The notes beneath the pieces were generated by a model. It saw nothing but the letters and a program-made list of their open reading frames with translations. It did no database searches and had not been told where the DNA came from. From an uncultured Prevotellaceae bacterium (GTDB lineage: Bacteria > Bacteroidota > Bacteroidia > Bacteroidales > Bacteroidaceae), in contig CACZIT010000017.1 in assembly GCA_902781315.1 (NCBI GenBank), positions 1-64,000 of the forward strand: a stretch of DNA of 64,000 nt. The letters are read 5' to 3'. A program made the position numbers and the translations under genes. Positions within the stretch are counted from its first letter, which is position 1, and every line of letters starts with the position of its first letter. Positions 25,068-34,558 of this stretch are shown here, piece after piece.

Positions 25068-27191
25068 TTGAATATCCTCGACCAAAGCATCAAATACCTG
25101 CCCGGCATGGGACAGCGGCGCACCGAACTCCTGCAGAAGGAGCTCGGCATCTCGACGTGGGGCGAACTGCTGGAGTACTACCCCTATAAGTACGTCGATC
25201 GCAGCCGTATCTACAGCATCGACCAACTGCAGGCCGACATGCCGTTTGTGCAGTTGAAGGGCAAGATTCTGTCGTTCGAGGAGTTCAGCATGGGCGCCCG
25301 CAAGAAGCGCGTCGTGGCCCACTTCAGCGACGGTCACGGCGTGGCCGACCTGGTGTGGTTCAACGGCACGAAGTACGTCTACCAGCAGTACAAGGAGAAC
25401 GTGGAGTACATCGTCTTCGGCAAGCCCACCATCTACGGCGGACGCTTTCAGATTTCGCATCCCGACATCGACCTGGCCAGCGAACTGATGTTGTCGGAGA
25501 TGGGGCTGCAACCCTACTACATGACTACCGAGCGCATGAAGAAAAGCGGACTGCAGAGCCGTGGCATGGAGCGCATCATGAAGGGCCTGCTGGAGCGCAT
25601 TAGCCTCTCCTCGGGCAGCGACGTGGTGAAGGGCGTTATCAGCGAGACGCTGCCGCCGTTCATCATCGAACCCCGCCACCTGTGCTCGCGCGACGAGGCC
25701 ATGCGCTGGATCCACTATCCGCGGACACCCGACGAGATGCAGCGCGCCCGCGTCAGGCTGAAGTTCGAAGAGCTGTTCTACGTGCAGCTGAACATCCTGC
25801 GCTATGCCAGCGACCAACGCCGCAAGTATCGCGGCTACGTGTTCCGCCACGTGGGCGAGGTGTTCAACACGTTCTACCACCAGCACCTGCCCTTCGAGCT
25901 CACTGGAGCCCAGAAGCGCGTGATGCACGAAATCAGGGCCGACATGCGGTCGGGTCGCCAGATGAACCGACTGTTGCAGGGCGACGTGGGGTCGGGCAAG
26001 ACGCTCGTGGCGCTCATGTCGATGCTCATCGCGCTGGACAATGGTTTCCAGGCCTGCATGATGGCTCCGACGGAGATTCTGGCCGAGCAGCATCTGCAGA
26101 CCATTCGCGACTTCCTGGGCACGATGCCCGTCCGCGTGGAACTGCTCACAGGCATCGTGAAGGGCAAACGGCGTACGGAGATACTGCGCGGGCTCATGGA
26201 CGGCAGCATACAGATTGTGGTGGGAACCCACGCCCTCATCGAGGACACCGTGCAGTTCCAACGGCTGGGCATAGCTGTCATCGACGAGCAGCACCGCTTC
26301 GGCGTGGCTCAGCGCGCCAAGCTGTGGGGAAAGAGCGAGAATCCGCCCCACGTGCTGGTGATGACCGCCACGCCCATTCCGCGCACGCTGGCCATGACCA
26401 TCTACGGCGACCTGGACGTGAGTGTGATTGACGAGCTGCCGCCTGGACGCAAGCCCATTCAGACCATCCATAAGTTCGACACCCAGCAGACATCGCTCTA
26501 TCAGGGCATACGCCAGCAAATCAATCTGGGGCGACAGGTGTACATCGTGTTCCCGCTTATCAAAGAAAGCGAGAAGATGGACCTGCAGAACCTGGAGGAA
26601 GGCTTCGAGGTGTTGCGCGCCACGTTCCCCGAATACCGGCTGAGCAAGGTGCACGGAAAAATGAAGCCCGCCGAGAAGGAGGAGGAAATGCAGCGCTTCG
26701 TGCGCGGCGAGACGCAGATACTGGTGGCCACGACCGTCATCGAGGTGGGAGTGAACGTGCCGAATGCCTCGGTGATGGTGATCCTCGAGGCCCAGCGCTT
26801 CGGCCTGTCACAGTTGCACCAGCTGCGCGGTAGGGTGGGACGCGGCGCCGACCAGTCGTACTGCATCCTCGTGACCAACTACCAGCTCTCGGCCGAGACG
26901 CGCAAGCGCATCGACATCATGTGTGAGACCAACGATGGCTTCGAGATTGCTGAGGCCGACCTGAAGCTTCGCGGTCCCGGCGACTTGGAGGGCACGCAGC
27001 AGAGCGGCATGGCCTTCGACCTGAAGATTGCCGACGTGGCCCGCGACGGCCAGCTGCTGCAGATGGCGCGCGACGAGGCCCAGCGCATCGTTGACGACGA
27101 TCCCACCTGCCAGAGCCCCCAGTATGAACTGCTGTGGAATCGCCTTCGCCAACTGCGCAAAACCAACGTCAACTGGGCCGCCATTTCGTGA
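25068..27191 (+). CDS. recG: ATP-dependent DNA helicase RecG
   Basis: RecG rewinds stalled forks and branched DNA. At 707 residues it has the wedge/OB region first (IKYLPGMGQRRTELLQKEL, then PFVQLKGKILSFEEF), helicase motif I GDVGSGKTLVAL (residues about 306-317), Ia MAPTEILAEQH, II IDEQHRFG (a DEQH box), III TATPIPRTLAM, and in the second half ATTVIEVGVNVPNA and QLRGRVGRG. The start is a TTG; no in-frame ATG fits the family N-terminus. Directly after the TGA the same frame continues for 32 codons as a secretion-tail remnant. Confidence 0.96.
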   Translation: MNILDQSIKYLPGMGQRRTELLQKELGISTWGELLEYYPYKYVDRSRIYSIDQLQADMPFVQLKGKILSFEEFSMGARKKRVVAHFSDGHGVADLVWFNGTKYVYQQYKENVEYIVFGKPTIYGGRFQISHPDIDLASELMLSEMGLQPYYMTTERMKKSGLQSRGMERIMKGLLERISLSSGSDVVKGVISETLPPFIIEPRHLCSRDEAMRWIHYPRTPDEMQRARVRLKFEELFYVQLNILRYASDQRRKYRGYVFRHVGEVFNTFYHQHLPFELTGAQKRVMHEIRADMRSGRQMNRLLQGDVGSGKTLVALMSMLIALDNGFQACMMAPTEILAEQHLQTIRDFLGTMPVRVELLTGIVKGKRRTEILRGLMDGSIQIVVGTHALIEDTVQFQRLGIAVIDEQHRFGVAQRAKLWGKSENPPHVLVMTATPIPRTLAMTIYGDLDVSVIDELPPGRKPIQTIHKFDTQQTSLYQGIRQQINLGRQVYIVFPLIKESEKMDLQNLEEGFEVLRATFPEYRLSKVHGKMKPAEKEEEMQRFVRGETQILVATTVIEVGVNVPNASVMVILEAQRFGLSQLHQLRGRVGRGADQSYCILVTNYQLSAETRKRIDIMCETNDGFEIAEADLKLRGPGDLEGTQQSGMAFDLKIADVARDGQLLQMARDEAQRIVDDDPTCQSPQYELLWNRLRQLRKTNVNWAAIS

Positions 27192-27290
27192 GACGGCAAA
27201 GCCCGTCTTTCTTCCCTTCAGGGAGAGGCTGAAGGCTGGCTTCCCAAAGGCATCTACATCCATCAAGGCCGGAAAATTGTGGTTCGGTAA
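27192..27290 (+). pseudogene. 3' remnant of a tailed secreted-protein gene, in frame after recG
   Basis: The 32 codons after the recG TGA read DGKARLSSLQGEAEGWLPKG and then IYIHQGRKIVVR, stop. This matches the last 30 residues of tailed secreted proteins such as the serpin here (YNLNGQRV... ARGIYIQGGRKIVIK). No start codon or body of such a gene is present. It is most simply the surviving 3' end of a deleted gene. Confidence 0.65.
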
Positions 27291-27357
27291 AGCCTTAAAA
27301 GATGATAAAAACCGTTAATTGAGGGTCTGATATACAACAATTATAGGATTTTTTTGT

Positions 27358-27365
27358 TATCTTTG
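27358..27365 (+). promoter_or_regulatory. -7 box of the M23 peptidase gene
   Basis: TATCTTTG, 62 bp before the ATG at 27428. No clear TTTG at the expected -33 position. Confidence 0.5.
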
Positions 27366-27427
27366 CGGCGGATTTTTGTTGATTGTGACGAAAATCGACA
27401 CCTATCTCTATCAAAAAACAAGAAAAT

Positions 27428-28396
27428 ATGAGTTTTAAGAAAATAGTAAAATCATTAGCAATTACAGCAATTCTCACTCTTTCGGGCCAACATGCTTCGG
27501 CTCAGGATCTGCTGGCCAGTCAGGCCCCGATCGACAAGAAGATGAGAACCGTTGATACCCTCACCTACAATCAACTTCTGGAACGCGAATACTCCGGTCT
27601 GCCTGCAGAGGATTTGTATGCCGACTGGAACAACATCTACGCCCACCGCGCCACGCAGCTGCCCGACCATTACAAAATTGACCTGCGCGACTTCTGCATG
27701 CCTACGCCGAGCCGCGTGATTACGTCGAACTTCGGTGCCCGCTGGGGCCGCCAGCATAAGGGTCTGGACATCAAGGTGTATACGGGCGACACCATCCGCG
27801 CTGCCTTCTCGGGCATGGTGCGCATGGTGAAATATGAAGCAAAGGGTTACGGCAAATACATCGTGATTCGCCACGACAATGGCTTGGAGACCATCTATGG
27901 TCACCTGTCGAAGCAGTTGGTAAAGGAGAATCAGGTGGTAAGGGCCGGCGACGTGATTGGTCTGGGAGGTTCCACAGGCCGCTCGACGGGTTCTCACCTG
28001 CACTTCGAAACCCGCCTGTGTGGCGTGGCCCTGAATCCGGCCGTGCTGTTCGACTTCCGTGCTCAGGACGTGACGGGCGACTTCTACGTCTATCGCAAGG
28101 CCACCTACGATCGTGATGCACGCGAGGCCACTCGCCTGCGTGGTGTGCAGGGCAATGGCAGCTACAATCCTGCCGACGTGCACAGCACAGCCACTGCCCA
28201 GAACCGCCAGAGCGAGAGCAAGCAGCAGAACTATGCTGTGAAGTCGGCATCGCGTAAGGTGCATAAGGTGAAGAGCGGCGAGACGCTCTACCGCATCGCC
28301 ACGAAGTATGGCGTGAGCGTGGAGGAACTGCGCAAGCTGAACGGATTGAAGAAGAGTTCCAGCATCCGTCCCGGACAACTCATCCGCTACTCATAA
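27428..28396 (+). CDS. M23 family metallopeptidase with C-terminal LysM
   Basis: A 322-residue exported cell-wall hydrolase or its regulator. A signal peptide ends near HASAQ (residue 25). The M23 (lysostaphin/LytM) domain covers residues about 95-205, with both zinc motifs: GRQHKGLDIK (H-x3-D) and GSHLHFETR (H-x-H). The LysM module (KVKSGETLYRIATKYGVSVE ... RPGQLI, residues about 277-321) binds peptidoglycan. It stands alone, with a terminator behind it. A role in cell-wall remodelling or daughter-cell separation is typical for the family. Confidence 0.93.
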   Translation: MSFKKIVKSLAITAILTLSGQHASAQDLLASQAPIDKKMRTVDTLTYNQLLEREYSGLPAEDLYADWNNIYAHRATQLPDHYKIDLRDFCMPTPSRVITSNFGARWGRQHKGLDIKVYTGDTIRAAFSGMVRMVKYEAKGYGKYIVIRHDNGLETIYGHLSKQLVKENQVVRAGDVIGLGGSTGRSTGSHLHFETRLCGVALNPAVLFDFRAQDVTGDFYVYRKATYDRDAREATRLRGVQGNGSYNPADVHSTATAQNRQSESKQQNYAVKSASRKVHKVKSGETLYRIATKYGVSVEELRKLNGLKKSSSIRPGQLIRYS

Positions 28397-28433
28397 GCGA
28401 TTGACAGGAACAATTTTTTTATTATACAAAGCA

Positions 28434-28466
28434 AGAGGGACGCGGAATTCCGCGTCCCTCTCTTTT
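28434..28466. terminator. bidirectional terminator, perfect 28-bp palindrome
   Basis: AGAGGGACGCGGAA and its perfect inverse with no loop, then CTTTTA. It separates the convergent peptidase and GH78 genes. Confidence 0.9.
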
Positions 28467-28495
28467 ATGCTAATACTGTCTCAAACATGTTGGGA

Positions 28496-31400
28496 TTACG
28501 GGCGAAGTTTAATCTCTGCGTGGCGTATGCGCTCGCGCCGCCAGGTGTAGGTGATGTGGATAGTTCCGTCGCGCCCCACGATGATGGCCGGATAGGAATA
28601 CTCGCTGATGGGGCTATCCTCGAGGGTGGCCAGATGCTGCCAGTGTTCGCCGTTGTCGCTGATGGCCACGCAGAGCGGCGTGCGTGGGGCCCGATGGGCG
28701 CCAGGCTGAGTGGCCGTGGGATTGTAAACGAGCAGATGACGGCCGTCCTGCAGCGTCACCGCATCGGTGCCAGAGTTGTTGTTGGGCAACGTGGTAAGAG
28801 TCACTGGGCTCCACGTCAGGCCCTGGTCGCTGCTATAGCTGGTGGCCAGACGGCCGTTTTGCGAGCGGCAGAGCACCTTCAGCCTACCATCGGCTAAACG
28901 CAAGATGCTGGGTTGGATGCAGCCAATGGGCGAGCGCGTGCCCTGCTCGTAGGTCTTTTCAGCCTGTTCGGCAGCAATGGGACCTATCAGCGTGGCATGG
29001 GCGGCAAGGTCTTCCTGCTTGGGGAAGTGCTTGCCATTGATAAGGGCGTAGCGCTCGAAGTGAATCTTCCACCCTCCCTTCTCCGTGCTCGACGGGCATA
29101 GCAGATAACCATCCATCAACTCAGGTTTGTTCTTCACGGGGCCGAGGAATCCTTCGGGCAACGGTTGCTTCTCCGACCACGTCAGCCCATTATCTGTTGA
29201 GCGCACCAGCCAGCCCGTCCAGTCTTGCACGAAGCGACCGACCTTATAGAATAGCAACACTTCGCCGTCAGGCATCTGGCAGAGCACAGGATTATAGCAC
29301 GCCTTCCGGCCGTGGTCGGTGCTGTCGAGACCGGCTATGCGCGCCTGCTCGGTATCGGGTTCAAACGTTCCGTTGGCAGCAACGACGGGCTGTGTCCAAT
29401 GGTCGGCCCCCTTTGTCTTTCGCGCTGTCCAGATTTTTACGTCGGGATGTCCCTCGTACTGTCCGGCAAACCACGCCGCCAGCAGGTCGCCGTTCTGCAG
29501 TTCCACGATGGTGGAAGCGTGGCAGGAAGGCACTGCCGGCATGTCGTCGATAAACTCCTGTTCGGCCAGGCAGTCGGCGGCGAGGGGCGTCTCTGCCTCA
29601 AAGGTGTAGGAACCTGAGCCGATGGTTTTCACGGTGCCGTCAGCCAGATGAACCTCTGCCGTCGTATTGGCAGGAATCATCACGTGCCACGTGACATGCC
29701 GCCCGTCTTTCTTCCACTTACTGGCAATGGTTCCGTAGGCCGACTCGTAGGTGGCATCGACGCCGAAGCAGTCGGGGATGGTGAAGGCAGGAGCAAGGAG
29801 GAAGGAAGCAGAAGACCCACCCCCCTGCCCCTCCCGTGAAGGGAGGGGAGTAGATACTCTCTCAGCTTGAAGGTTCGCAGTTTGCAAAGGCATTTCACTC
29901 CCCTCACTGATAGGGAGGGGCTGGGGGGTGGGTCGCTTGGGCTTCACCCCCGCCAGATACTGATAGCACCACGTCAGCAGGTCGCCAAGCAGCATCACGT
30001 GGTTGCCGCTGTTCATGGCGGGATTGGCGGTGTCGCCATTCCAGAGCTCCCAGATTGTTGTTGCCCCGTGTTCGGCCATATAGCCCCACGACGGATAAGT
30101 TTTATTGGTGGCAATGCGCCAAGCCAAGTCGGCACGTCCGTTGTCGCTGAGCACCCGCAGAAGCCACGAGATGCCGATGACGCCACACGACACGTGGCAC
30201 TGGTTTTTCTCCACGACATTCTCGACCAGGCTTCTCACTACCGTCTCACGGCTGCCGTCGGGCACAAGGCCGAAAGCCAGGGGCAGCAGATTGGCCGTGG
30301 CGGTGTTGTTGCCGTAGTGACCGTCATGGAAGAAGCGGCGGTTGAATGCCTCCGACATTCTCTGCGCCTGCACCACGAACGAGTCAGCCTCGGCGGTGAG
30401 TCCCTGTTCAAGGGCAAAATCGCGAAGCAACTGCAGGACGCGAATGACGTAGGCCGTAGAAATAAGCGTGCCGTCGGTCTTGCGGGCAGGGTCCTCGCTA
30501 TGAATCAGGTCGAGGCGCTCGGGTGGCACGCACCAGTCGCCATAGGTGTCTTTGGTGATCAGCCCGTCGTCGTCGCTGAAGGTATCGACGAGATGAGCAA
30601 TCCATTTCTTGATGGCCGGATAGCTTTCACGAAGAGGCCTGCTGTTGCCATATTGTCGCCACAGCATATCGCACGTGAACGGCAGGGCGGCAGGCCAGGT
30701 GACGTTGTCGGTAAAGTAATTCCAGAACAGCGGTGCCACATCGGGCAGGCAGCCGTCAGAGCGCTGTGCCTCGCAGATGTCGCGCATCCATTTGGCATAC
30801 AAGCGTTCGTTCTGGAAGAGGTAGCTCTCACCCAGCGAGCCCATCGTGCGATCGCCGAGCCAGGGCATGCGCTCGTCGCGCTGCGGACAGTCCATGGGCA
30901 TGCCGTGATAATTGCTGCGTATGCCCCAGCGGGCGTTCTGAACGATGCGGTTCAGGATGGTATCGGAAGTTGTCAGCTGGCTCTCGGCAACCATATCGTC
31001 GCTTACGGTGAAGACTTGGAAGTCGGCAGGCTGCACGACGGGCATCCCCTTCACCTCCACATAGCGGAAGCCATGCGAGATGAATGTCGGCTTCCACCAG
31101 GTAGCAGCCGTCTCCTGACCGCTGCAGACATACACATCCTCACATAGGGCGGCACGCAGGTTCTCGGTGTAGAGAGCCGTATCGCCCTGCAGTCGTTCGG
31201 CAAAGCGAAGGCGAATGGTGTCGCCGGCATGGCCTGACGGACGGAAATTTACCACTCCAGAGAGGTTCTGACCGAAGTCGAGGATGACCGACCGGCCATC
31301 GCCCGTCGTAATCTGCCTGACAACCTGGCAACCACTCTCCCTGACTACTACGGGCGGTGCCGTCTGCCCGCGCAGCGTGCCAGTGGGAAGGGCTGTGCGC

Positions 31401-32380
31401 TCGGCCTGCAGCCAGGCGGAATCGTCGTAGCCCACGCGGCTCCAGCCCGTCATCTCGCGGCGCGCATCATACTCCTCGCCGTCGTACTCGTTGTTGGCAC
31501 GAATAGGTCCGTCGGGCGTCACGCGCCACGTCTCGTCGGTCTTCCACACCTCGCGCGTGCCGTCGGTATATTCCACCACCACGTTCACCCTGCATTTCGG
31601 ATAGCCGAAGTGGGTGTTCTTGTAGGGCTTATCCTGCCGGATGGCATAGTAGTAGCCGTTGCCCAGCACCATGCCGAGGGCATTTTCCTCGCTGAGCAAG
31701 GGAGTCACGTCGTAGGTGTTATAGAGGATGGTCTTCCTGTAGTCGGTGGGCAGTGGCAGACGCGTGTCGGGGTTCAGGCAGGTGCCGTTGACGTAGAACT
31801 CATAGAATCCCAGCCCCACGACGTAGGCCGTGGCACGCTTCACGCTGGCGCCCTCCTTCAGCCTGAACTCTTTGCGCAGATAGCGGGCTGCCATGCGCGA
31901 GTGGTTGCCCATCTGTTCGCCTGGTATCATGCGTTCCAACCCTATCCAGCGGCCTTGCCAGTCGCTTTCGTAGAGCAGTCCGATGCTGAACGTCTGCACA
32001 TCGCTCCACGAAGTGCGACCCTTATTGGTGTTCACCAGCAACTTCCAGAACAGTCGCTGTCCGCTTCGCAGCTTCGGCCCGCCATAGGGAATCCAGAGCT
32101 GTTGCCGCGAGACAACGTCGCCCGAATCCCACATGTCGCCCTTGCCACGCGACAGCATCTCTTCCGACGATGCCACCAGGATGCGGTACGACTTCTGCAC
32201 GACGCCCTGCGCCTCTGAAGCCAACTGCCACGAGAAGCGGGGTTCGGGAGTGCCAATGCCTAACGGATTGGTAAGGTTTTCCACTCGCAGGTTCAGCACG
32301 CTGACCTGCTCTTTTCCAAGCGGTTTGGCATGGACGCCGATGGATACGAACAATAAGAAAAGAAAAAGACGATTCCGCAT
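28496..32380 (-). CDS. alpha-L-rhamnosidase (GH78) fused to a sialidase-like BNR domain
   Basis: A 1294-residue exported enzyme. The N-terminal part (residues about 20-810) is GH78: a signal peptide (RLFLFLLFVSIGVHA), beta domains with GIGTPEPRFSWQL, and the six-hairpin barrel with MDCPQRDERMPWLGDRTMGS and WGYMAEHGATTIWELWNGD, which hold the family's acidic catalytic residues. Residues about 940-1294 are a five-blade propeller of the sialidase/BNR type, with Asp-box-like STDNGLTWSEK, SSDQGLTWSPV and SDNGEHWQHL. GH78 cuts terminal alpha-rhamnose; the propeller's substrate is not known. The linker at about 815-860 contains two translated GC-rich repeats in opposite orientation (PTPQPLPISEG and STPLPSREGQGG). 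It lies next to GH105 and DUF2264 genes, consistent with rhamnogalacturonan use. Confidence 0.9.
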   Translation of the reverse strand: MRNRLFLFLLFVSIGVHAKPLGKEQVSVLNLRVENLTNPLGIGTPEPRFSWQLASEAQGVVQKSYRILVASSEEMLSRGKGDMWDSGDVVSRQQLWIPYGGPKLRSGQRLFWKLLVNTNKGRTSWSDVQTFSIGLLYESDWQGRWIGLERMIPGEQMGNHSRMAARYLRKEFRLKEGASVKRATAYVVGLGFYEFYVNGTCLNPDTRLPLPTDYRKTILYNTYDVTPLLSEENALGMVLGNGYYYAIRQDKPYKNTHFGYPKCRVNVVVEYTDGTREVWKTDETWRVTPDGPIRANNEYDGEEYDARREMTGWSRVGYDDSAWLQAERTALPTGTLRGQTAPPVVVRESGCQVVRQITTGDGRSVILDFGQNLSGVVNFRPSGHAGDTIRLRFAERLQGDTALYTENLRAALCEDVYVCSGQETAATWWKPTFISHGFRYVEVKGMPVVQPADFQVFTVSDDMVAESQLTTSDTILNRIVQNARWGIRSNYHGMPMDCPQRDERMPWLGDRTMGSLGESYLFQNERLYAKWMRDICEAQRSDGCLPDVAPLFWNYFTDNVTWPAALPFTCDMLWRQYGNSRPLRESYPAIKKWIAHLVDTFSDDDGLITKDTYGDWCVPPERLDLIHSEDPARKTDGTLISTAYVIRVLQLLRDFALEQGLTAEADSFVVQAQRMSEAFNRRFFHDGHYGNNTATANLLPLAFGLVPDGSRETVVRSLVENVVEKNQCHVSCGVIGISWLLRVLSDNGRADLAWRIATNKTYPSWGYMAEHGATTIWELWNGDTANPAMNSGNHVMLLGDLLTWCYQYLAGVKPKRPTPQPLPISEGSEMPLQTANLQAERVSTPLPSREGQGGGSSASFLLAPAFTIPDCFGVDATYESAYGTIASKWKKDGRHVTWHVMIPANTTAEVHLADGTVKTIGSGSYTFEAETPLAADCLAEQEFIDDMPAVPSCHASTIVELQNGDLLAAWFAGQYEGHPDVKIWTARKTKGADHWTQPVVAANGTFEPDTEQARIAGLDSTDHGRKACYNPVLCQMPDGEVLLFYKVGRFVQDWTGWLVRSTDNGLTWSEKQPLPEGFLGPVKNKPELMDGYLLCPSSTEKGGWKIHFERYALINGKHFPKQEDLAAHATLIGPIAAEQAEKTYEQGTRSPIGCIQPSILRLADGRLKVLCRSQNGRLATSYSSDQGLTWSPVTLTTLPNNNSGTDAVTLQDGRHLLVYNPTATQPGAHRAPRTPLCVAISDNGEHWQHLATLEDSPISEYSYPAIIVGRDGTIHITYTWRRERIRHAEIKLRP
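29812..29849. repeat. GC-rich palindromic repeat inside the GH78-BNR gene (1)
   Basis: CCACCCCCCTGCCCCTCCCG followed by TGAAGGGAGGGGAG, at the linker between the two enzyme parts. Confidence 0.75.
29893..29933. repeat. GC-rich palindromic repeat inside the GH78-BNR gene (2)
   Basis: CACTCCCCTCACTGATAGGG followed by AGGGGCTGGGGGGTGGGTC, in opposite orientation to the copy 45 bp away. Confidence 0.75.
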
Positions 32381-32425
32381 AGCAGGTGATAGGTAATAGG
32401 TGATAGGTAATAGGTGGGGCGGTTT

Positions 32426-33190
32426 CTACCTAAAGAGAAACGTGAAGTGTTTCCAGATCGTCATGGGCAGCCCGTAGTGGCGGCTCATCACTTGGAAACG
32501 CTCGCGCAGCGAACGGCGGTGATTCTTCGTCGTGAGGCCGCCATCGAGATAGTTGACGACCACCATGCCCACATACTTCAGCGGCAGCCCCTGCCGTTCG
32601 GCCTCCTTCATCACGCGAATACACCAGTCTACATCGGCGCTGAAACGATACGACAGGTCGTAGAGGTTGCGCTTGGCCAGGTCGGTGCGGGCGTAGAAAG
32701 CCTGATGGCACACCAGCATGCCCTCGCTGAACGAGCGCCACGACAGTCCCTCGGGAGGCGGTGCCAGGCGGCGGTGGCGCAGGAATCGCCCTGCGTTGTC
32801 CACGATGTCGGTGTCGCCGTATAGCACACCGGGTAGCGCCTCGCCGTCGCCCACCGACCCTGCGATGAGTTCCAGCGTGTCGGGTGAGGGAAACACGTCG
32901 CCGGCATTCAGAAACACCACATAGTCGCCCTTCGCCATGCCGATGCCCTTGTTCATGGCATCGTAGAGACCGCTGTCGGCCTCGCTGATCACCACCAGCT
33001 CGTGGTCGTTCTCAGCCTCCTCCGACTCCCGCTCGTAGGCGCGCACCAGTTGCATCGTGGCATCCTTCGACGCCCCGTCGATGATCAGGTGTTCCACGTG
33101 GTGGTAGGTTTGGGCCAACACGCTGTCGAGCGTGCGTCCCACCTCCTTGGCCGCGTTGTAGGTACAGGTGATGATGGAAAATTTTATCAT
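32426..33190 (-). CDS. glycosyltransferase family 2
   Basis: A 254-residue GT-A-fold transferase. The nucleotide-binding start IKFSIITCTYNAAKEVGRTL, the YHHVEHLIIDGASKDATMQ strand, SEADSGLYDAMNKGIGMAKGDYVVFLNAGD (residues about 70-99) and a metal-binding GDTDIVD (DxD) are clear. The end is basic and aromatic (YGLPMTIWKHFTFLFR), suggesting membrane association. It most resembles transferases of exopolysaccharide or capsule synthesis. The stop is 13 bp after the next gene's start region, so it is coupled to the GT4 gene upstream. Its place inside a glycan-degrading set is odd. Confidence 0.9.
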   Translation of the reverse strand: MIKFSIITCTYNAAKEVGRTLDSVLAQTYHHVEHLIIDGASKDATMQLVRAYERESEEAENDHELVVISEADSGLYDAMNKGIGMAKGDYVVFLNAGDVFPSPDTLELIAGSVGDGEALPGVLYGDTDIVDNAGRFLRHRRLAPPPEGLSWRSFSEGMLVCHQAFYARTDLAKRNLYDLSYRFSADVDWCIRVMKEAERQGLPLKYVGMVVVNYLDGGLTTKNHRRSLRERFQVMSRHYGLPMTIWKHFTFLFR

Positions 33191-33202
33191 AACAGTCTTA
33201 TC

Positions 33203-34477
33203 CTAAATGTTCAACATCTTATGGGCCATGGCCTCGTAGTACACCTCCGTGTAGCGCAGGGCCACGCTCTGCTCAGAATAGCTGCTGTGCACCTTGTGTA
33301 CGGCGTTTCGGCTGAGCTCGTCGCGGTCGGCTTCGTCCAGCACCCAGCGAATGCCTGCCGCCAAGTCGTCGGCATCGCGATATTTCGCCACGTAGCCGTT
33401 CTGCCGGTGGTCAATCTCCTCGGGTATGCCGCCCACGTTGAATCCGATGCTCGGCACGCCGCAGGCCATGGCCTCCATAATCGTGTTGGGCAGGTTCTCC
33501 GATAGCGACGGCAGCACAAACACGTCGGCGGCGTTGTAGACATCCACGATGCGGCGGGTGTCGTTGACGTAGCCCAGTGCGTAGGTCGGCCACGGCAGCA
33601 GGTCGGCTATCTCCTCGGCATGGCCGCCCAGCACCACCACACCCGTGTTCTGCGCCATCTCAGGATGCTGCGCGGTCAGCGTCGTGCAGGCATCGATGAG
33701 GTACTGCATGCCTTTGTTTTCGTTGGTGACGCGTTGCGACACGAACAGCACCAGTCGCTTGTCTTCGGGCAGTTGCAGCCGTCGCCGTGCCTCCGCCTTG
33801 TCTTGTCGGCAGAACACGCGCGTGTCGATGGGGTTGGGAATATTGGTAATGCTCTGTCCCTTCAGCAGCCCACTCTTCTTAGCCTCGCCGGCCAGCCACT
33901 TGCTGCAGGCCACAAACCAGATATTGCGACCGCGCAGCATGGCCTGCTTGCGCTGCCACACGCGGGCCGACAGGTCGTTGTCGCCACCCTTGCCCGGCAG
34001 GTATTTGCATCGGCGGCACTGCGACTTGAAGTTCTGGCAGCCCAGTGTCAGGTGGCAGATGGCTGTGGCGGGCCACATGTCGTGCATAGTCCACACAACG
34101 GGTTTGCCCGAGTCCAGAATCTTGCGGATGCTCTTCAGCGACAGCATGCCCTGATTAATCCAGTGCAGGTGTATGATGTCGGCCTCCTTAAACTCCGGCA
34201 GCCGCGTGATGTCGGCTCCCGTGTTGGCAATGTCAATCTGAAACAGTTGCTGCGTGCCGAAGTGGAGTCGCCAGAACACGCACCAGCGCTCCCACAGAAA
34301 GCGCCACTGCTGTCGCCACGAATGGCCCAGCCCCACCACGGTGAGGTCGTCGGTCTCCTTATCGCGCACCAGCATCTTGGCTTTCTCGCCACTGTTGATG
34401 AGCGCATCCTTCAGGCGGTTGGCAGCCACTGCCGCCCCTCCCGTCTGCTCGCTTGTATTTACAATGAGTATACGCAT
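33203..34477 (-). CDS. glycosyltransferase family 4
   Basis: A 424-residue GT-B-fold retaining transferase. The N-terminal donor-side opening MRILIVNTSEQTGGAAVAAN and a Cys cluster (LGCQNFKSQCRRCKYLPG, residues about 146-163, perhaps metal-binding) are followed by the GT4 core: NIPNPIDTRVF, VLFVSQRVTNENKGMQYLI, VVVLGG, and the E-x7-E site SLSENLPNTIMEAMACGVPS (residues about 341-360). It starts the two-gene transferase unit (GT4 then GT2). Acceptor and donor sugars cannot be told. Confidence 0.9.
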   Translation of the reverse strand: MRILIVNTSEQTGGAAVAANRLKDALINSGEKAKMLVRDKETDDLTVVGLGHSWRQQWRFLWERWCVFWRLHFGTQQLFQIDIANTGADITRLPEFKEADIIHLHWINQGMLSLKSIRKILDSGKPVVWTMHDMWPATAICHLTLGCQNFKSQCRRCKYLPGKGGDNDLSARVWQRKQAMLRGRNIWFVACSKWLAGEAKKSGLLKGQSITNIPNPIDTRVFCRQDKAEARRRLQLPEDKRLVLFVSQRVTNENKGMQYLIDACTTLTAQHPEMAQNTGVVVLGGHAEEIADLLPWPTYALGYVNDTRRIVDVYNAADVFVLPSLSENLPNTIMEAMACGVPSIGFNVGGIPEEIDHRQNGYVAKYRDADDLAAGIRWVLDEADRDELSRNAVHKVHSSYSEQSVALRYTEVYYEAMAHKMLNI

Positions 34478-34486
34478 ATTTTTTTA

Positions 34487-34535
34487 GGAGTTCAAGGAGT
34501 TCATGGAGTCCAAGGAGTTCATGGAGTCTAAGACA
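34487..34535. repeat. short tandem repeat (GGAGTTCATGGAGTCCAA)
   Basis: Four imperfect copies of an 11-13-bp unit based on GGAGTTCAA/GGAGTCCAT, upstream of the GT4 gene. It may affect expression of the transferases by changes in copy number. Confidence 0.55.
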
Positions 34536-34558
34536 TTTGTCGGGTTATCCTCCCCCTT

